This document shows, one piece after another, positions 37,233 to 47,146 of a stretch of DNA of 64,000 bases; the first letter of the stretch is position 1; every line of letters begins with the position of its first letter. The stretch is taken from assembly GCA_028281235.1 (NCBI GenBank), contig JANQKG010000014.1:186001-250000 (forward strand). The letters run 5' to 3'. The DNA comes from Afifellaceae bacterium. GTDB taxonomy: Bacteria > Pseudomonadota > Alphaproteobacteria > Rhizobiales > Afifellaceae. The notes under the pieces were generated by a model. That model was not told the origin of the DNA. It searched no databases and worked only from the letters and a program-made list of their open reading frames with translations. Position numbers and translations under genes: made by a program.

Positions 37233-38669
37233 TTACGCCGCCGATTTCTGCGCCGACGGCGCCAGCGCAGCGATCAGCTCCGACATGTCGCGCGCTGTCT
37301 CCAGCCCGAACACAGCGTCGTGCAAACGCTGAGCACCTTCGTCACCGAGCACCTGGGAGGTGCACTCGTGATACTTCTCCAGGATGTCGTTCTCGTCGAA
37401 CAGCATCTTCTCGCCGTGAATTTCAGTGCGCAGCACGTCGCCCTTCTGCGTGGTGATCGCCACCTTGTTGAACTGAAGTCTCGTTTTGTAGAAGTAATCG
37501 TTGCAGTCGTCATCGAAGTTCACGAAGACCCTTTTGGCGACGTCCAAAGCCGTCTCCCGCGCCTCGGTGTACCAAACAGGCCCGCGCGGATAACCCGAGA
37601 CGCCGGCGCCAACCTGGTAGGGGATGCTAAACTGCATGTCCTGCATGGATTCAGGGTTCTGATCATCCTCACCGATTCCCGACCGCCGATTGGTCGTCAC
37701 GTCGATACGCGCGATATCGCCGAGGCCAAGGCTGTTCTCGTTGATGAGCTGGCGTGCACCGGTGATGGCGCTGTGCGTGATGGAGCATCCCGGGAACCGC
37801 TTGGTCTGAAGCTCCGCATGGTAGCCTGATGTGTCGCGATCCTCGCCCAGCAGCGTGAAATCCTCGCCGAGGCCGCGTGTCACCGCCTCTTCATGATAGA
37901 TGTCGTAGCCCATCATCCGGCCGAAGCTGCGCTCGCCATCAAGGATGTTGTTCTCCTGCAGCATTTCCAGGCCCATCAACGCAGATTGCGCGGCAAAGAC
38001 GCCGGCATGCGCCATCCAACCCCAACCCTGTTTGATGTCCTTGCGTGGCGTAAGGTCGACATCGAACAGGAACTTGTAGCCGGCCGGGACCGGCGCATGG
38101 ACGCCCGCCATGCCGAGCGTCGACAGCGTCTGATCTCCGTTCAGATTGAGGCCGCGTGCCGCCGCCGCGGCCGCACCCATGACGCTGGTTGAAAACCCGA
38201 TGATGTGCGGCTCCATCTCCATCGAGATATCAATGGCCCGCAGGACCCGCCCGGAGCATTCGTAGCCGGCAACCACAGCGGCAAGCAGATCCTTGCCGCT
38301 TCCGCCGCGAAACTCGATTGCGGCAAGTGCCGACGGCACGACGATACCGCCCATGAGGGAGTGCACCAAAAGGCTCTTGTTCGTCGCATGGTCTGGATAG
38401 TCCAGTGCGTGCGCAAGGTAGGCATTGCCGAAGGCCGCCATGGAAAGGCTCACCTTGCCGTCGCCGATCAGCGTCGCTTCCGGCAGGCCGCCGCCAGCGG
38501 CTTCAGATAGAGCGATGAACTTGTCGCTATAGCTGGGAATACCCAGGCCGCCGACCGTCACGCCAAGGATGTCGAGGACGCCAAGCAAAGCTCGCCGCCG
38601 CACTTTCTCCGGCAGATCGTCGAATTCGATACCAGACAGGTAGTCCGCCAGCGTCTTTGTCGTACCCAT
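37233..38669 (-). CDS. MmgE/PrpD family protein
   Basis: A 478-residue protein of the MmgE/PrpD superfamily (2-methylcitrate dehydratase, cis-aconitate decarboxylase, iminodisuccinate epimerase and others). It has the family layout with HALDYPDHATNK near residue 80 and YEAEV-like active-site context later. I place the start at ATG 38669 because GGAG lies eight bases upstream; the ATG at 38711 has none. It is the first gene of the operon MmgE, DAO oxidase, AroM-like, dehydrogenase, and is divergent from the DhaL gene across operator E. The substrate is probably a carboxylate, not methylcitrate, as no prpB/prpC is present. Confidence 0.85.
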   Translation of the reverse strand: MGTTKTLADYLSGIEFDDLPEKVRRRALLGVLDILGVTVGGLGIPSYSDKFIALSEAAGGGLPEATLIGDGKVSLSMAAFGNAYLAHALDYPDHATNKSLLVHSLMGGIVVPSALAAIEFRGGSGKDLLAAVVAGYECSGRVLRAIDISMEMEPHIIGFSTSVMGAAAAAARGLNLNGDQTLSTLGMAGVHAPVPAGYKFLFDVDLTPRKDIKQGWGWMAHAGVFAAQSALMGLEMLQENNILDGERSFGRMMGYDIYHEEAVTRGLGEDFTLLGEDRDTSGYHAELQTKRFPGCSITHSAITGARQLINENSLGLGDIARIDVTTNRRSGIGEDDQNPESMQDMQFSIPYQVGAGVSGYPRGPVWYTEARETALDVAKRVFVNFDDDCNDYFYKTRLQFNKVAITTQKGDVLRTEIHGEKMLFDENDILEKYHECTSQVLGDEGAQRLHDAVFGLETARDMSELIAALAPSAQKSAA

Positions 38670-38816
38670 CCAGCTGCTCCAGGTGCGATTGTGTGATTCG
38701 ACACCCCGCACTGAGGTCCGGACTCAAGCAGCCCGCCCTCGCCATTAGAAAGCGAGCTTCATGCCTACGAATCCGGGCAAACGGGGCGCGACCGGCAGTG
38801 CAGTCTGCCATATTTG

Positions 38817-38826
38817 TGATATATTA
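38817..38826. promoter_or_regulatory. Putative GntR operator E
   Basis: TGATATATTA matches TGATATATCA at 9 of 10 positions and shares 11 identical bases (TGATATATTAC) with the complement of site C. It lies between the divergent MmgE/PrpD and DhaL genes. Confidence 0.62.
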
Positions 38827-38945
38827 CTTGCTTGAGCCGGGTTTGCAAGACGGACCGCAGGCGGTTTGCTAATCCAAAGTGGGCGATGGGCTCCCGCTTG
38901 AGGGCCGGCCGCCAAGGGCAAGGAACTCGGGATGGAGACGATGCG

Positions 38946-39539
38946 GTGACCGTCGACGCTGACAGATTGCGCAAGCTGATCGAAGCCATGGCTCAGAGCA
39001 TCTTTGCTCACGCCGACGAACTCACCGCTCTCGATCAGGCGATCGGCGACGGTGACCACGGCCTCAACATGAAGCGTGGCTTTGAGGCCATCCTCCGGGA
39101 CGTCGATCCCGCCGCGGCGCCGCTGCCTGACACGCTGAAGTCGATCGGCATGACGCTGGTCATGAGTGTCGGGGGCGCCTCCGGTCCTCTATTTGGCACA
39201 TTGTTCATGACGCTCGGCAAAGAGCTGCCGCCCGCGCCGTCGCGCGATGATGTCGTGCGCGCTGGAGAGGCGGCGATTGCCGCGATTAAAGCGCGCGGCA
39301 AGTCGGAGGTTGGGCAGAAGACGATGCTCGACGTCCTGCGGCCGGCGCTCGACGCGTTTGCCGCCAGCGAGGATGTCGTGCAGGCAGCCAACCAGGCGGC
39401 CGAGGCCACGGTGCCTATGAAGGCGATGCGTGGCCGGGCCTCCTTTCTCGGCGAGCGGTCGATTGGCCACATGGATCCGGGCGCAAGGTCCAGCGCTCTG
39501 CTCATCGCCGCGGCAACTGATACACTGGGGCGTTCCTGA
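38946..39539 (+). CDS. dhaL: Dihydroxyacetone kinase ADP-binding subunit DhaL
   Basis: A 197-residue DhaL-type subunit that holds the ADP/ATP used as cofactor in PTS-dependent phosphorylation of dihydroxyacetone. The conserved nucleotide and magnesium motif DQAIGDGDHGLNMKRGF is near residues 30-46, and the GGASGPLFGTLF loop follows. I chose GTG 38946 with GGAG eight bases upstream over the ATG at 38832, whose extra 38 residues are not family-like. The stop overlaps the next ATG by one base. The order L, M, enzyme I, K differs from the E. coli dhaKLM order. Confidence 0.9.
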   Translation: MTVDADRLRKLIEAMAQSIFAHADELTALDQAIGDGDHGLNMKRGFEAILRDVDPAAAPLPDTLKSIGMTLVMSVGGASGPLFGTLFMTLGKELPPAPSRDDVVRAGEAAIAAIKARGKSEVGQKTMLDVLRPALDAFAASEDVVQAANQAAEATVPMKAMRGRASFLGERSIGHMDPGARSSALLIAAATDTLGRS

Positions 39540-40264
39540 TGACGCAAGATCGGCCGGTCGGCATCGTCGTCGTCTCGCATTCCCCAGATGTCGCTCGCGG
39601 GACGGCCGACATGGTGCGGCAAATGGTTGGGGAAGAGGTGCCGCTGGCGTTTTGCGGCGGCAATAGCGAGGGCGGTCTCGGCACCGATGTTCCGGCCATC
39701 ATGGCGGCGATCGACGATGCATGGTCGGACCTTGGCGTCGCCATTCTTGTCGATCTGGGCGGCGCTGAGTTGAACAGCGAGATGGCGGTGGAGATGCAGC
39801 CGGCCGGGCGCCAGTCTCGCATCGTCATCTGCGATGCGCCGATTGTGGAGGGTGCTGTGCTCGCCGCGACCGAAGCTCACGGCGGCGGCGCCCTCGCCGA
39901 TGTCAAGCGGGCCGCCGAGCGCTGCCTGCCGCAGGTCGAGGCCGGCGTGACGGATAGTGCGCCGGGTGCCTCCGCAACAGCGGAGGTTCTTCTATCCCAC
40001 CCGGCTGGGCTGCATGCGCGGCCGTCGGTGAAACTCACGAAGCTGGCCAAGACCTATCAATCGGTAATTAAGGTGAGTGCCGATTCCGGGGGCGAGTGGA
40101 TCGACGCCAAGAGCATTGTGAGGGTCATGGGTGCCAAAGCCCCCCGTGGCAGCCTGTTGCACTTCCGGGCAACCGGCGAAGATGCCGATGACGCAATCGC
40201 TGCCCTCGTCGCACTTGTGGAAAGCGACTTCGAAGAAGCGTCGGCCGATGCGACAAAGAGCTGA
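39539..40264 (+). CDS. dhaM: DhaM-type EIIA fused to HPr
   Basis: 241 residues in two PTS modules. An N-terminal mannose-type EIIA (DhaM) domain carries the predicted phospho-His14 (VVVSHSPDVA). A C-terminal HPr domain carries phospho-His159 in HPAGLHARPS. In E. coli DhaM a truncated enzyme I domain follows in the same chain; here enzyme I is a separate, complete protein encoded by the next gene, whose start lies inside this one. The protein should relay phosphate from enzyme I through HPr to EIIA and then to DhaL-bound ADP. Confidence 0.92.
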   Translation: MTQDRPVGIVVVSHSPDVARGTADMVRQMVGEEVPLAFCGGNSEGGLGTDVPAIMAAIDDAWSDLGVAILVDLGGAELNSEMAVEMQPAGRQSRIVICDAPIVEGAVLAATEAHGGGALADVKRAAERCLPQVEAGVTDSAPGASATAEVLLSHPAGLHARPSVKLTKLAKTYQSVIKVSADSGGEWIDAKSIVRVMGAKAPRGSLLHFRATGEDADDAIAALVALVESDFEEASADATKS

Positions 40265-41852
40265 ATTCGACGGCACGCCCGCCGCGCCGGGTCACGCCGC
40301 AGGTCCGCTTCACCCGATCCAAGACCACGTCGCGGCGCGGGCTCCGGCCGACGATCCCGCCTGCGAGCGTCGCGAACTGAACGACGCCATCGAAGCAGCG
40401 ATCGGCTCAATCCGCTCCGCCGCCAGTGACTTGAGCAGCGCGGACGCCGAAATTCTCGATTTCCAGATTGCGATGCTTGAGGATGAGGCACTTGCCGCTC
40501 CGGCCATGACGCGCATCGCGGCCGGCGACGACGCAGCAACGGCTTGGTCGCACGCCATCGACGTACTTGTCGAAGACTATCAGCAGGCCGATGATCCCTA
40601 CTTCCAGGCGCGCGTCTCCGATCTTCGCGATCTTCACGACCGCGTCCATCACCATCTGTCCGGAACGGCTCCGCCTCCCCTGCCCGCCGCGGCGGTGCTT
40701 GCGGGCGAGGACCTGACACCGTCGCGCTTTCTGTCCGTCGACTGGTCGCAAGGCGGCGGCATTGCGCTTTTTGGCGGCAGCGCGTCCAGTCACGTGGCGA
40801 TGCTCGCGCGCGCACGCGCGGTGCCGATGGTCGTCGGCCTCGGTGCAATTGACCTTGCGGGCCACCGCAACGCGATCATCGACGGGACGAGCGGACGCCT
40901 CGTGTTGAGTCCAAGCGAAGAGGATCGGGCTGTTTTTGAAACGGCAAAGCGCACTGAGGCCGACGATAACCAGCACCGCCGAATGGCTGCGACGCGCCCC
41001 GCCGTCACAAAGGACGGCATCGCGGTGTCGGTGATGACCAACCTTGTCGATCCTCAGGAGTTGGATGATCTCGACCCGGCGATCTGTGACGGCGTCGGGC
41101 TCGTGCGAACGGAGTTCCTGTTCTATGGGCCGCGCGGACTGCCGGATGAGGAAACGCAGTTCCAGGCTTACAAACGGATCGCCGAATGGGCGGCTCCCAA
41201 GCCTGTCGTGCTTCGTACGCTCGACGCCGGCGGCGACAAGCCGATCACCGGCGTAACTGTTGCCGGCGAGGCCAATCCGTTTCTCGGATTGCGGGGCATT
41301 CGGCTGTCGCTCGCCCGGCCAGAAATCTTCCGTGTTCAGTTGCGGGCGATGGCGCGCGCTAGCGCCTGCGGCAACGTCCGGATCATGCTGCCCATGGTGA
41401 CGGTTCCCGAGGAGATCGACAGCGCCGCGGCACACTTGAATTCCGTCGTGGCCGAACTGGAGCGAGACGGCGTCGCGCATGCCCGCCCGCCGCTGGGAAT
41501 CATGGTCGAGGTTCCCGCCGTCGCAATCGTGCCGGAGCTCTACGACAAGGCCGCATTCTTCTCCATCGGCAGCAACGACCTGACGCAGTACACGACCGCC
41601 GCAGCCCGAGATCATCCCGACGTCGCCGCGCTGTGCAGTGCCGCTCACCCGGCTGTTGCCAGCCTGATCGGCCATGTCGTCGCAGAAGGCAATCGCCTCG
41701 GCCGCGACGTAAGCCTGTGCGGCGACATGGGCGGCGACCTCACCCATCTTCCATCGCTGCTCGCATCGGGTCTGCGGTCGATCTCTGTCGCACCGACACA
41801 GGTCGGGCGTGTGAAGGACGCCATAGCCGGGATCGCCGTGACGTCGTCATGA
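40248..41852 (+). CDS. PTS enzyme I (phosphoenolpyruvate-protein phosphotransferase)
   Basis: A 534-residue complete enzyme I. The N-terminal HPr-binding and phosphohistidine domain has His182 in GGSASSHVAMLARA. The C-terminal PEP-binding barrel has RTEFLFYG, SIGSNDLTQY and the catalytic Cys491 in SLCGDMGGD. ATG 40248 (MRQRAEFDGTPAAPG) fits the family N-terminus; longer readings run back through the DhaM gene. It overlaps DhaM by 17 bases. Having its own full enzyme I makes the kinase independent of a housekeeping PTS, which many alphaproteobacteria possess only in regulatory form. Confidence 0.92.
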   Translation: MRQRAEFDGTPAAPGHAAGPLHPIQDHVAARAPADDPACERRELNDAIEAAIGSIRSAASDLSSADAEILDFQIAMLEDEALAAPAMTRIAAGDDAATAWSHAIDVLVEDYQQADDPYFQARVSDLRDLHDRVHHHLSGTAPPPLPAAAVLAGEDLTPSRFLSVDWSQGGGIALFGGSASSHVAMLARARAVPMVVGLGAIDLAGHRNAIIDGTSGRLVLSPSEEDRAVFETAKRTEADDNQHRRMAATRPAVTKDGIAVSVMTNLVDPQELDDLDPAICDGVGLVRTEFLFYGPRGLPDEETQFQAYKRIAEWAAPKPVVLRTLDAGGDKPITGVTVAGEANPFLGLRGIRLSLARPEIFRVQLRAMARASACGNVRIMLPMVTVPEEIDSAAAHLNSVVAELERDGVAHARPPLGIMVEVPAVAIVPELYDKAAFFSIGSNDLTQYTTAAARDHPDVAALCSAAHPAVASLIGHVVAEGNRLGRDVSLCGDMGGDLTHLPSLLASGLRSISVAPTQVGRVKDAIAGIAVTSS

Positions 41853-41918
41853 CGTGCTCGGCGCCTAGCAAACGATGCAGAAACAACCTCTCGACAGCCC
41901 AGGGACTGTGAACACGCG

Positions 41919-42902
41919 ATGAAAAAACTGATCAACACACCCGAGACGGTGCTTGCGGAGAGCCTTGATGGCTTTGCCGCCGCGCACGCGGACATCGTGA
42001 CACTCGCCGAAGATCGGAAATTCGTGCGCCGTGCCAAGCTAACGCCCGGGAAGGTCGCCTTGGTATCGGGCGGCGGTTCCGGTCACGAGCCGCTGCACGC
42101 CGGCTTTGTCGGCTACGGCATGCTCGACGCCGCCTGCCCCGGCCAAGTGTTCACATCGCCGACGCCCGACCAGATGCTTGCCGCCGCACAAGCGGTCGAC
42201 GGTGGCGCCGGCATCCTCTTCATCGTCAAGAACTATGAAGGTGACACCATGAACTTCGACATGGCGGCGGAGATGGCCGGCGGCGAAGTCATGACCGTCC
42301 TGACGAACGACGATGTTGCGGTGGAAAGCTCCACCTACACGACCGGGCGGCGCGGCGTCGCCGGCACGCTGATCGTGGAGAAGATCGTCGGCGCAGCAGC
42401 CGAGAACAATGTCGACCTCGCCGGCCTCAAGGCACTCGGCGATCGAGTGAACAGCCGCACCCGCTCCATGGGTGTCGCGCTCACCAGCTGCACCGTGCCG
42501 GAAGCCGGCGCGCCGACGTTCCAGATCAGCGACGACGAGATGGAGATGGGCGTCGGCATCCATGGCGAGCCCGGTCGCAGGCGTGTGAAGCTGGCCTCCG
42601 CCGACGCCATTGCCAACGAGATGGTGGCGGCAATCACCGACGATCTGGCAGACAAGGGTGACGCCCTGCTGCTTGTGAACGGCTTTGGCGGGACGCCGCT
42701 GATGGAACTCTATCTGATGTACAACAGCGCGCGAGCGGATCTGGAAAAACGCGGCTTCAAAGTGCAGCGCTCGTTGGTCGGGAACTACGTGACGTCGCTG
42801 GAGATGGCCGGCTGCTCAATAACCGTCTCGCTGATGGATGAGGAGACGCTCGGCCTGTGGGACGCACCCGTTCATACACCGGCCTTCCGCATGAACATGT
42901 AG
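41919..42902 (+). CDS. dhaK: Dihydroxyacetone kinase substrate-binding subunit DhaK
   Basis: A 327-residue DhaK. The glycine-rich GGGSGHEP motif is at residues 51-58. His215 (GIHGEPG) corresponds to the histidine that binds dihydroxyacetone covalently as a hemiaminal (His218 in E. coli). It lies 66 bases after enzyme I and ends the DHA-kinase operon. Given the amino-acid-catabolic surroundings the true substrate may be another small hydroxyketone or aldehyde, but the catalytic residues are those of genuine DhaK. Confidence 0.93.
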   Translation: MKKLINTPETVLAESLDGFAAAHADIVTLAEDRKFVRRAKLTPGKVALVSGGGSGHEPLHAGFVGYGMLDAACPGQVFTSPTPDQMLAAAQAVDGGAGILFIVKNYEGDTMNFDMAAEMAGGEVMTVLTNDDVAVESSTYTTGRRGVAGTLIVEKIVGAAAENNVDLAGLKALGDRVNSRTRSMGVALTSCTVPEAGAPTFQISDDEMEMGVGIHGEPGRRRVKLASADAIANEMVAAITDDLADKGDALLLVNGFGGTPLMELYLMYNSARADLEKRGFKVQRSLVGNYVTSLEMAGCSITVSLMDEETLGLWDAPVHTPAFRMNM

Positions 42903-42950
42903 CGGCAAGGCCGGATAAGCGGCAAATCGGCGAATCTGCATCGGTCGCCC

Positions 42951-44903
42951 TCACGCCGGCAGGGCCCGCGCGGCGAGGTGCCCCTCAAGGATGGCTGCTT
43001 CGATGTCGCGTGGCGCATGCGCGTCGCCGATCGCACGGACCGGAATGCCCGTGGCCGCGATGGCGGATGCCATCCGCTCATCCGGGCGGCCGGGCGCAAC
43101 GACAACGACTGAGTCGATACCCTCCAGCCGCCGCGTTCGCCCAACAAGCGGGTCGCGAAGAACGATATCCGTCCCTGTGATCTCAACGGCTTCCGACAGC
43201 GGCGCCAACACGATGCCGCGGTCCAGGGCCTCGCGATAGAAGTGAGTCTGGTTCTGAATCACCATGCGGTGGCCGACCTGAAAAGACGACGTAGCGATCG
43301 TGACTGACGCTCCCTGATCGGCGAAATGCATCGCTGCCACGATAGCGGGCTGCCGGTCGAGATAGTCGAGGATCAGTATCCGCCCGCCGAGGCTGTCGGG
43401 CGCCAATAGAGCCGCATCAAGCCAGTGGACGTGAGGCTGGTCGATTCCCTCGATCTCAGGCATGGCCGGTATGGTACCGGTGGCGACGAGCACGTAATCG
43501 GGCCGCCGTTGGACAACCGTATCCGCATCGGCCTCGCAGCCAAGTTCGATCCGCACGTTCAGGCGCTTCAGCTCGCCCACCTTATGATCGATCAGCCGCT
43601 TCCATCGCTGGCGGCCGGGCGGGATCGCCGCCAGTTGCATCCGTCCGCCGAGCGCGTCGGACCGCTCCAACAGCGTCACCTGATGGCCGTGCAAAGCCGC
43701 CACGCGCGCCGCCTCCAAGCCAGCGGGCCCGCCTCCGATCACAAGCACGGAGCACGCTTTCTTCGCGGTCGCAGGAGCGCCAAGCTCGATTTCTCGGCCA
43801 GTAAGCGGATTGCCGACGCAGGAGATATGTCGGCCGCTGAACAGGCGGCCGAAGCACGCCTGCTGACATCCAACGCACGGGGTGATCTCCGCGATACGGT
43901 CCTCGCGCGCCTTCACTGGCAGATGGGGATCGGCAATCAACGCGCGACACATCCCGACAAGGTCGGCGTCGCCCCGTGCGATCACCTCCTCCGCGACCTC
44001 CGCCGTGGCGATGCCGGTTCCGTGAATGATCGGCACATCAACCGCCTCACGCAGACGGCGACTGACGGCGGCGAAAGGCGCGGGAGCACCCCCCATCGGC
44101 GGCTCGTGCAACATGTTGGAGACAACGTGGCCATCATTGCCGGCGCTTACGTCGACATAATCGAGGTGTCCCGCCGCCACGAGATGCTTCACTATCTCAG
44201 CCATGTCGTCGACGCTCAGGCCGCCTTCCATGAGCTCATCGCCGGAACAGCGGATGCCGACAGGAATGTCCGCGCCGACCGACGCGCGCACGGCGGTCAC
44301 GACTTCGGCCGGGAAGCGGACGCGGTTTTCCAAAGAGCCCCCATAGCGATCCGTGCGCCGGTTGGTCAGAGGCGACAGAAACTGGTTTAAGAGCAGACCG
44401 TGGCCGCAATGCACCTCAATGCCGTCAAGCCCGGCCGATATGCAACGTGCCGCCGCGGCCGCAAAGGCATCAACGATTTCGGCGATCTCGCCCTCACCCA
44501 TGGGATGCGCGACGGCGCCGTATCGCTGATTGTGAATTGGCGAGGCTGACCAGGAGACGCCCGGCGCCGCATCAGTGGCGACGCCCATATGCGAGAGATA
44601 TCCGAAAATCCGCCCGCCATGCCGGTGAACGGCCTTCGCGACCGCTGCCAGGCCCGGCTCAATGCCTCTATCGTAGTTGCACAGCAGATTGGTGATCCCT
44701 GGAGACGAGGGATGCACCTGCTGCGAGCCAAGCATGATAAGCCCGACGCCACCGGCGGCCCGCCGCTCGTAATAGCCGATCATGCGCTCGTCCGGCTTGA
44801 AGTCCCGGCCCATCCCGGTGCCGTGACCGGTCAACACAATACGGTTGGGAATCTCCAGCGCGCCGAGCCGGATAGGTCGAAACAGGTTCGCAAACGCACT
44901 CAA
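42951..44903 (-). CDS. NADH:flavin oxidoreductase (Old Yellow Enzyme, N-demethylase-like)
   Basis: 650 residues. An N-terminal FMN-binding TIM barrel (residues 1-330, LFRPIRLGALEIPNRIV) is followed by an iron-sulphur motif C-x2-C-x3-C-x11-C (CVGCQQACFGRLFSGRHISC) and a FAD/NAD-binding half (SVLVIGGGPAGLEAARVAAL). This is the plan of 2,4-dienoyl-CoA reductase, trimethylamine dehydrogenase and N-methylproline (stachydrine) demethylases. Next to amino-acid importers an N-demethylase or dehydrogenase role on a cyclic or methylated amino acid is more likely than fatty-acid oxidation. It is last in the operon starting at 48037. Confidence 0.9.
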   Translation of the reverse strand: MSAFANLFRPIRLGALEIPNRIVLTGHGTGMGRDFKPDERMIGYYERRAAGGVGLIMLGSQQVHPSSPGITNLLCNYDRGIEPGLAAVAKAVHRHGGRIFGYLSHMGVATDAAPGVSWSASPIHNQRYGAVAHPMGEGEIAEIVDAFAAAAARCISAGLDGIEVHCGHGLLLNQFLSPLTNRRTDRYGGSLENRVRFPAEVVTAVRASVGADIPVGIRCSGDELMEGGLSVDDMAEIVKHLVAAGHLDYVDVSAGNDGHVVSNMLHEPPMGGAPAPFAAVSRRLREAVDVPIIHGTGIATAEVAEEVIARGDADLVGMCRALIADPHLPVKAREDRIAEITPCVGCQQACFGRLFSGRHISCVGNPLTGREIELGAPATAKKACSVLVIGGGPAGLEAARVAALHGHQVTLLERSDALGGRMQLAAIPPGRQRWKRLIDHKVGELKRLNVRIELGCEADADTVVQRRPDYVLVATGTIPAMPEIEGIDQPHVHWLDAALLAPDSLGGRILILDYLDRQPAIVAAMHFADQGASVTIATSSFQVGHRMVIQNQTHFYREALDRGIVLAPLSEAVEITGTDIVLRDPLVGRTRRLEGIDSVVVVAPGRPDERMASAIAATGIPVRAIGDAHAPRDIEAAILEGHLAARALPA

Positions 44904-44927
44904 GCGAAAGCCATCCTCTGAAGTTGG

Positions 44928-45761
44928 TTACCCGTCAGTCCGCAAGATGCGCTGCAGGAAGGCCTTCGTGCGCACCTCCTGTGGCGCTCGCAAGATTTCC
45001 GACGGCGGCCCCTGCTCGACAACGCGACCACCATCGACAAACACGACTGAATCGGCGACATCTCGGGCGAAGGCCATCTCATGCGTGACGACCAGCATGG
45101 TCATGCCGTCGCGCGCCAGATTCTTCATCACGCCAAGCACTTCTTCGACCAGCTCAGGATCGAGGGCTGAGGTCACCTCGTCCATCAGCATGACTTTGGG
45201 GCGCATGGCCAAGGCGCGCGCGATCGCCACTCGCTGCTGCTGGCCACCCGACAGCCGCCGAGGATGCTCATCGAACTTGTCGCCGAGCCCGACGCGATCA
45301 AGGAGCTCCTTGGCAAGGCCGATCGCATCGCTGCGACTGAGACCACGCACCGCCATCGGCGCCTCGATCACGTTCTGCAGAGCCGTGAAATGCGGAAAGA
45401 GGTTGAAACTTTGGAACACCATGCCGATGTCGGCGCGGCTACGGCGCAGCTCCGATGCGCGCGCCGGCCGCAAGCGACCGCCCGTTTCGACGACGCCGAC
45501 CCGTCGCCCATCGACCCAAATCTCGCCGGCCGTCGGCGGCTCCAGAAAATTGATGCATTTCAGAATGGTCGACTTCCCGGAGCCGGAGGCCCCGATGATC
45601 GCAAAGACCTCGCCGGCGTTGACATCCAGCGAGACGTCTTCGACCGCAACGAGGCTGCCAAACTCTTTTCTGAGGTTGCGCACCGCGACCATCGGACCGG
45701 CGCCGGATGCGTCATCCGATGCCGCCACTGGCTTCTTGTTGGGGTCCGTAGCGCTTGTCAT
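44928..45761 (-). CDS. Amino-acid ABC transporter ATP-binding protein
   Basis: A 277-residue GlnQ/HisP-type ATPase with Walker [10 protein letters not shown], signature [15 protein letters not shown], Walker B VMLMDE and H-loop VVTHEM. An N-terminal extension of about 25 residues precedes the domain. It overlaps the permease gene upstream by four bases and precedes the flavin oxidoreductase gene by 24. It powers the third amino-acid-type importer of the island. Confidence 0.92.
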   Translation of the reverse strand: MTSATDPNKKPVAASDDASGAGPMVAVRNLRKEFGSLVAVEDVSLDVNAGEVFAIIGASGSGKSTILKCINFLEPPTAGEIWVDGRRVGVVETGGRLRPARASELRRSRADIGMVFQSFNLFPHFTALQNVIEAPMAVRGLSRSDAIGLAKELLDRVGLGDKFDEHPRRLSGGQQQRVAIARALAMRPKVMLMDEVTSALDPELVEEVLGVMKNLARDGMTMLVVTHEMAFARDVADSVVFVDGGRVVEQGPPSEILRAPQEVRTKAFLQRILRTDG

Positions 45762-46456
45762 TGCGCCACCGCCGCAGGCCCGGCAGCCACGCGACCATAT
45801 CTCAACGCGATGTGGCGTTCGGTGAAGGATTGCAGAGCCGCGAGCAGCGCATTGATCACCAGATAGAGAATGGCGGCCACGGCAAGGAACTCATACGGGC
45901 GATAGGTGATCGATATCGCCCGCACGGCCTCTGCAGTGAGGTCGTTGACCGCGACCAAGGACGCAAGTGCCGTCCCCTTCACGATGATGATGGCGCGCGT
46001 GATGTAGGGCGGTAGTGCAATTGGTATAGCTTGCGGCAGGTAGATACGGCGGAGCGAGCGCCAATAGGGAATTCCCAGCGCGGTCGCTGCGTGCCGCTGT
46101 CCCGGATCGACCGCGGCGAGTCCGGCGCGAATGTCTTCGGCGAGATAGGCGGAACTGGCGATCACGAGGCCGGCCGTGGCGGCCTGAAACGCAGTGAGCG
46201 ACATACCGAATTGCGGCAGCGCGTAGAAAGCGAAATAGAGGATGATCAGCACCGGCAGCGCGCGAAAGACGTTCACGTAGATGCCGGCCGGCCATCGCAA
46301 GACGGCGAGCTGCGACTGCCGCGCTAGCGCGAGGAAAAAAGCGATTGGCGTTGAGACCGCCAGGACAACAAAAGACAACAGCACCGTGATAAGGAAGCCG
46401 TTCCAGATCGTAGGCCAGTATTCTGCCAAGAGGTCGGTTCGCATGGTGCTGCTCAA
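45758..46456 (-). CDS. Amino-acid ABC transporter permease
   Basis: A 232-residue HisM/GlnP-type permease with the first membrane span near residues 15-37 ([20 protein letters not shown]). The EAA loop position reads [20 protein letters not shown]. It overlaps both the next gene (ATPase) and the preceding permease gene by four bases, so the operon is tightly coupled. It forms a heterodimer with the permease at 46453-47124. Confidence 0.92.
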   Translation of the reverse strand: MSSTMRTDLLAEYWPTIWNGFLITVLLSFVVLAVSTPIAFFLALARQSQLAVLRWPAGIYVNVFRALPVLIILYFAFYALPQFGMSLTAFQAATAGLVIASSAYLAEDIRAGLAAVDPGQRHAATALGIPYWRSLRRIYLPQAIPIALPPYITRAIIIVKGTALASLVAVNDLTAEAVRAISITYRPYEFLAVAAILYLVINALLAALQSFTERHIALRYGRVAAGPAAVAQ

Positions 46457-47124
46457 AAGCGAATTGAGGTTCCCGTCCGAGCGGCCCAGCGCTCGCCCCA
46501 GTACTGAAGGGTGAGCAATATGCCATCCAGCACGGCGTAGATGAGTGCCGCCACGATCAGGACCTCAAACGGACGAAAGGTAACGACAAAGACCTGCCTG
46601 GCCGCGGATGTCAGCTCCGGCACGGCCACCGCTGTCGCCAGCGCCGTCCCCTTAAGCACCTCCGTCGCATGTGAGATGTAAGGCGGCAGGACGGCAGGCA
46701 GCGTCTGCGGAAGGATGATCCGAACCACCGTTCGCGAGGGCTTCAGCCCCAGCGCCTCGGCCGCACGCCATTGGTCCGGGGGAACGCTCTGCAGCCCGCC
46801 GCGAAACACCTCGCCGAAATAGAAGGCCATGTAGCATGTCATGGCCAGGACCGCGGACGGGAACGGATCAAGCGTGATGCCGGCAGGCGGCAAGCCGAAG
46901 AACACAATGAACAGAACCAGGAGCGGAGGAATGCCGCGCAACACCGCGCTGAAGACCGCAAGCGGAAGGCGCAGGGCCGGGATCTTGGAGTCCCGGCCGA
47001 GAGCCACCAGGACCGCCAGCGGCGTTGCGCAGATAAGCACCGCGAGCGTGAGCTGAACGGTGACCAGACTTCCTTTGAGCAGCGCCGGCCAGACGACTGC
47101 GATGATCCCGAAGTCGAGATTCAT
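46453..47124 (-). CDS. Amino-acid ABC transporter permease
   Basis: A 223-residue HisM/GlnP-type permease. The EAA loop reads RAAEALGLKPSRTVVRIILP, and the N-terminal segment VWPALLKGSLVTVQLTLAVL is a membrane span. It follows the binding-protein gene by 22 bases and overlaps the second permease gene. Together with genes 44928-46456 and 47147-48037 it makes a complete importer. Confidence 0.92.
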   Translation of the reverse strand: MNLDFGIIAVVWPALLKGSLVTVQLTLAVLICATPLAVLVALGRDSKIPALRLPLAVFSAVLRGIPPLLVLFIVFFGLPPAGITLDPFPSAVLAMTCYMAFYFGEVFRGGLQSVPPDQWRAAEALGLKPSRTVVRIILPQTLPAVLPPYISHATEVLKGTALATAVAVPELTSAARQVFVVTFRPFEVLIVAALIYAVLDGILLTLQYWGERWAARTGTSIRF

Positions 47125-47146
47125 GGCCGGCGCCGCGTGTTGGTGG

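Noticed and set aside
40407-41747. 446-codon minus-strand open frame opposite enzyme I
   Set aside because: It lies entirely within the well-supported enzyme I gene and shows no domain; a GC-rich antisense artefact.
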